64,000 nt of DNA from Embiotoca jacksoni (Eukaryota > Chordata > Actinopteri > Embiotocidae): assembly GCA_022577435.1 (NCBI GenBank), contig JAKOON010000028.1, forward strand, positions 5,030,872 through 5,094,871, written 5' to 3'. A program made the translations under genes and the position numbers. Of the stretch, positions 63,314 to 64,000 are shown piece after piece. The notes under the pieces were generated by a model. That model did no database searches. It was not told where the DNA came from and was given only the letters and a program-made list of their open reading frames with translations. The first letter of the stretch is position 1; each line of letters begins with the position of its first letter.

Positions 63314-64000
63314 CCATCTCTCCTCACTGCCGCCCCCTCCGCCTCCTCCACTGACCTACTTCCCGACGCTAAGGATGAGGCGATGAGGCAGTGGGCTGAA
63401 TGAGAAGTGGCAGCAGTATCTCGTTTTATCCCCGTCTCCCTCGCTCGTCTCCTTCTCATCTCTCAGTCTCTCTCTCTTTCTGCTCAGCTGCTCTCCAGAC
63501 CCCTTCAAACACACAGCAGCCAGCAGGCTCCTCTTTTCTGCTTCAGGGTTCTGTGTGCGAGTATGCAAATACTGCAAAAAGGGAACCTGCCTCCATCTGA
63601 ATCTCGAGTGGGTGTGTCTGCATCTCGAAACATGTGGACATATGTTTTAAAACTTTGTGCACACACAATACGGTGTGTCTGTTTCAGCGGCATATCCTGT
63701 GTCTGTTCCATACTTTCTACAGGTGTATGTGTCTGCACGGGGATTCTTATGTCATGACAAACAGTTAGCCATGCACTTATTCCTGCATCTCTCACTTTGA
63801 CACACTCACAGATGGTTTTGATTAGCATCAGCCTATAGAGATCTACAAGCTTTTACTCTTTCATTGATATCTTTCTTTTCCATTTCCCCATTTCCCAGTG
63901 ATGAGCAGAGAGAAATGAGCAGGTGTCTGTGTTCCAAGTCATGCCTGTCAGATGTGTGATGACTCACAAATAACCACAGATGGGATGTCAAAAAATAGCT

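Larger units (their letters stand above)
34767..64000 (+). other. daam2: Presumed first intron of daam2 (29 kb, continues right)
   Basis: No segment encodes recognisable DAAM2 residues, including the expected N-terminus, so the first coding exon should lie right of 64000. The region holds dispersed repeats, homopolymers and microsatellites, a palindromic RFX site and a possible alternative leader exon, all listed separately. Long stretches (34900-37800, 38050-39650, 39800-45200, 45600-47150, 47500-50400, 50900-53850, 55400-57900, 58000-61650, 62000-63150) show no supported gene. Confidence 0.45.

Noticed and set aside
63122..63403. Open frames translating the CA microsatellite (His-Thr or Cys-Val repeats)
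   Set aside because: Dinucleotide repeats give open frames in several frames. There is no evidence of coding.

Overview
This is vertebrate nuclear DNA, most likely from a teleost fish. It is AT-rich, with small exons separated by GT-AG introns, long (CA)n/(TG)n microsatellites, several decayed Tc1-like transposons, and dispersed repeats of types familiar from fish genomes. No bacterial-style gene organisation, CRISPR array, rRNA gene or convincing tRNA gene was seen. The species cannot be named from the sequence alone.

Region 1 (1-18900) is the 5' part of the kinesin gene kif6 on the minus strand. Seven coding exons (18678-18737, 16509-16618, 15327-15401, 10519-10666, 10164-10273, 8287-8416, 1452-1658) join in frame into residues 1-280 of the motor domain. 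They carry the P-loop and both switch motifs. The gene runs off the left edge of the window. Its upstream region has a perfect RFX-type X-box 121 bp before the start codon and a GC box, which fits a cilium-related kinesin. Introns 6 and 7 contain Tc1-like transposase relics in both orientations.

Region 2 (18900-34500) separates kif6 from the next promoter. It holds dispersed repeats, another Tc1-like relic (29530-30060), TG microsatellites and a few exon-like open segments on the plus strand. The most interesting is a TATA-type promoter with a short candidate first exon (26724-26819), followed by a phase-compatible candidate exon (28440-28519). None of these could be assigned to a known gene.

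Region 3 (about 34480-64000) begins with a GC-rich promoter and a candidate non-coding first exon on the plus strand, ending at a consensus donor (34766/34767). In human, KIF6 and DAAM2 lie head to head, so this is probably the 5' UTR exon of daam2 and the rest of the window its long first intron. No DAAM2 coding exon was found up to 64000, so the assignment rests on synteny only. The presumed intron contains fish-type repeats, a perfect palindromic RFX site (45299-45312), a possible alternative leader exon ending at 55345, a 36-base poly-C tract and a CA microsatellite of about 107 bp.

No novel multi-gene system was found. The points most worth checking are the X-box at the kif6 promoter, the Glu-to-Asp change in the Kif6 switch II motif, the RFX palindrome inside the presumed daam2 intron, and the unassigned exon-like segments between the two genes.
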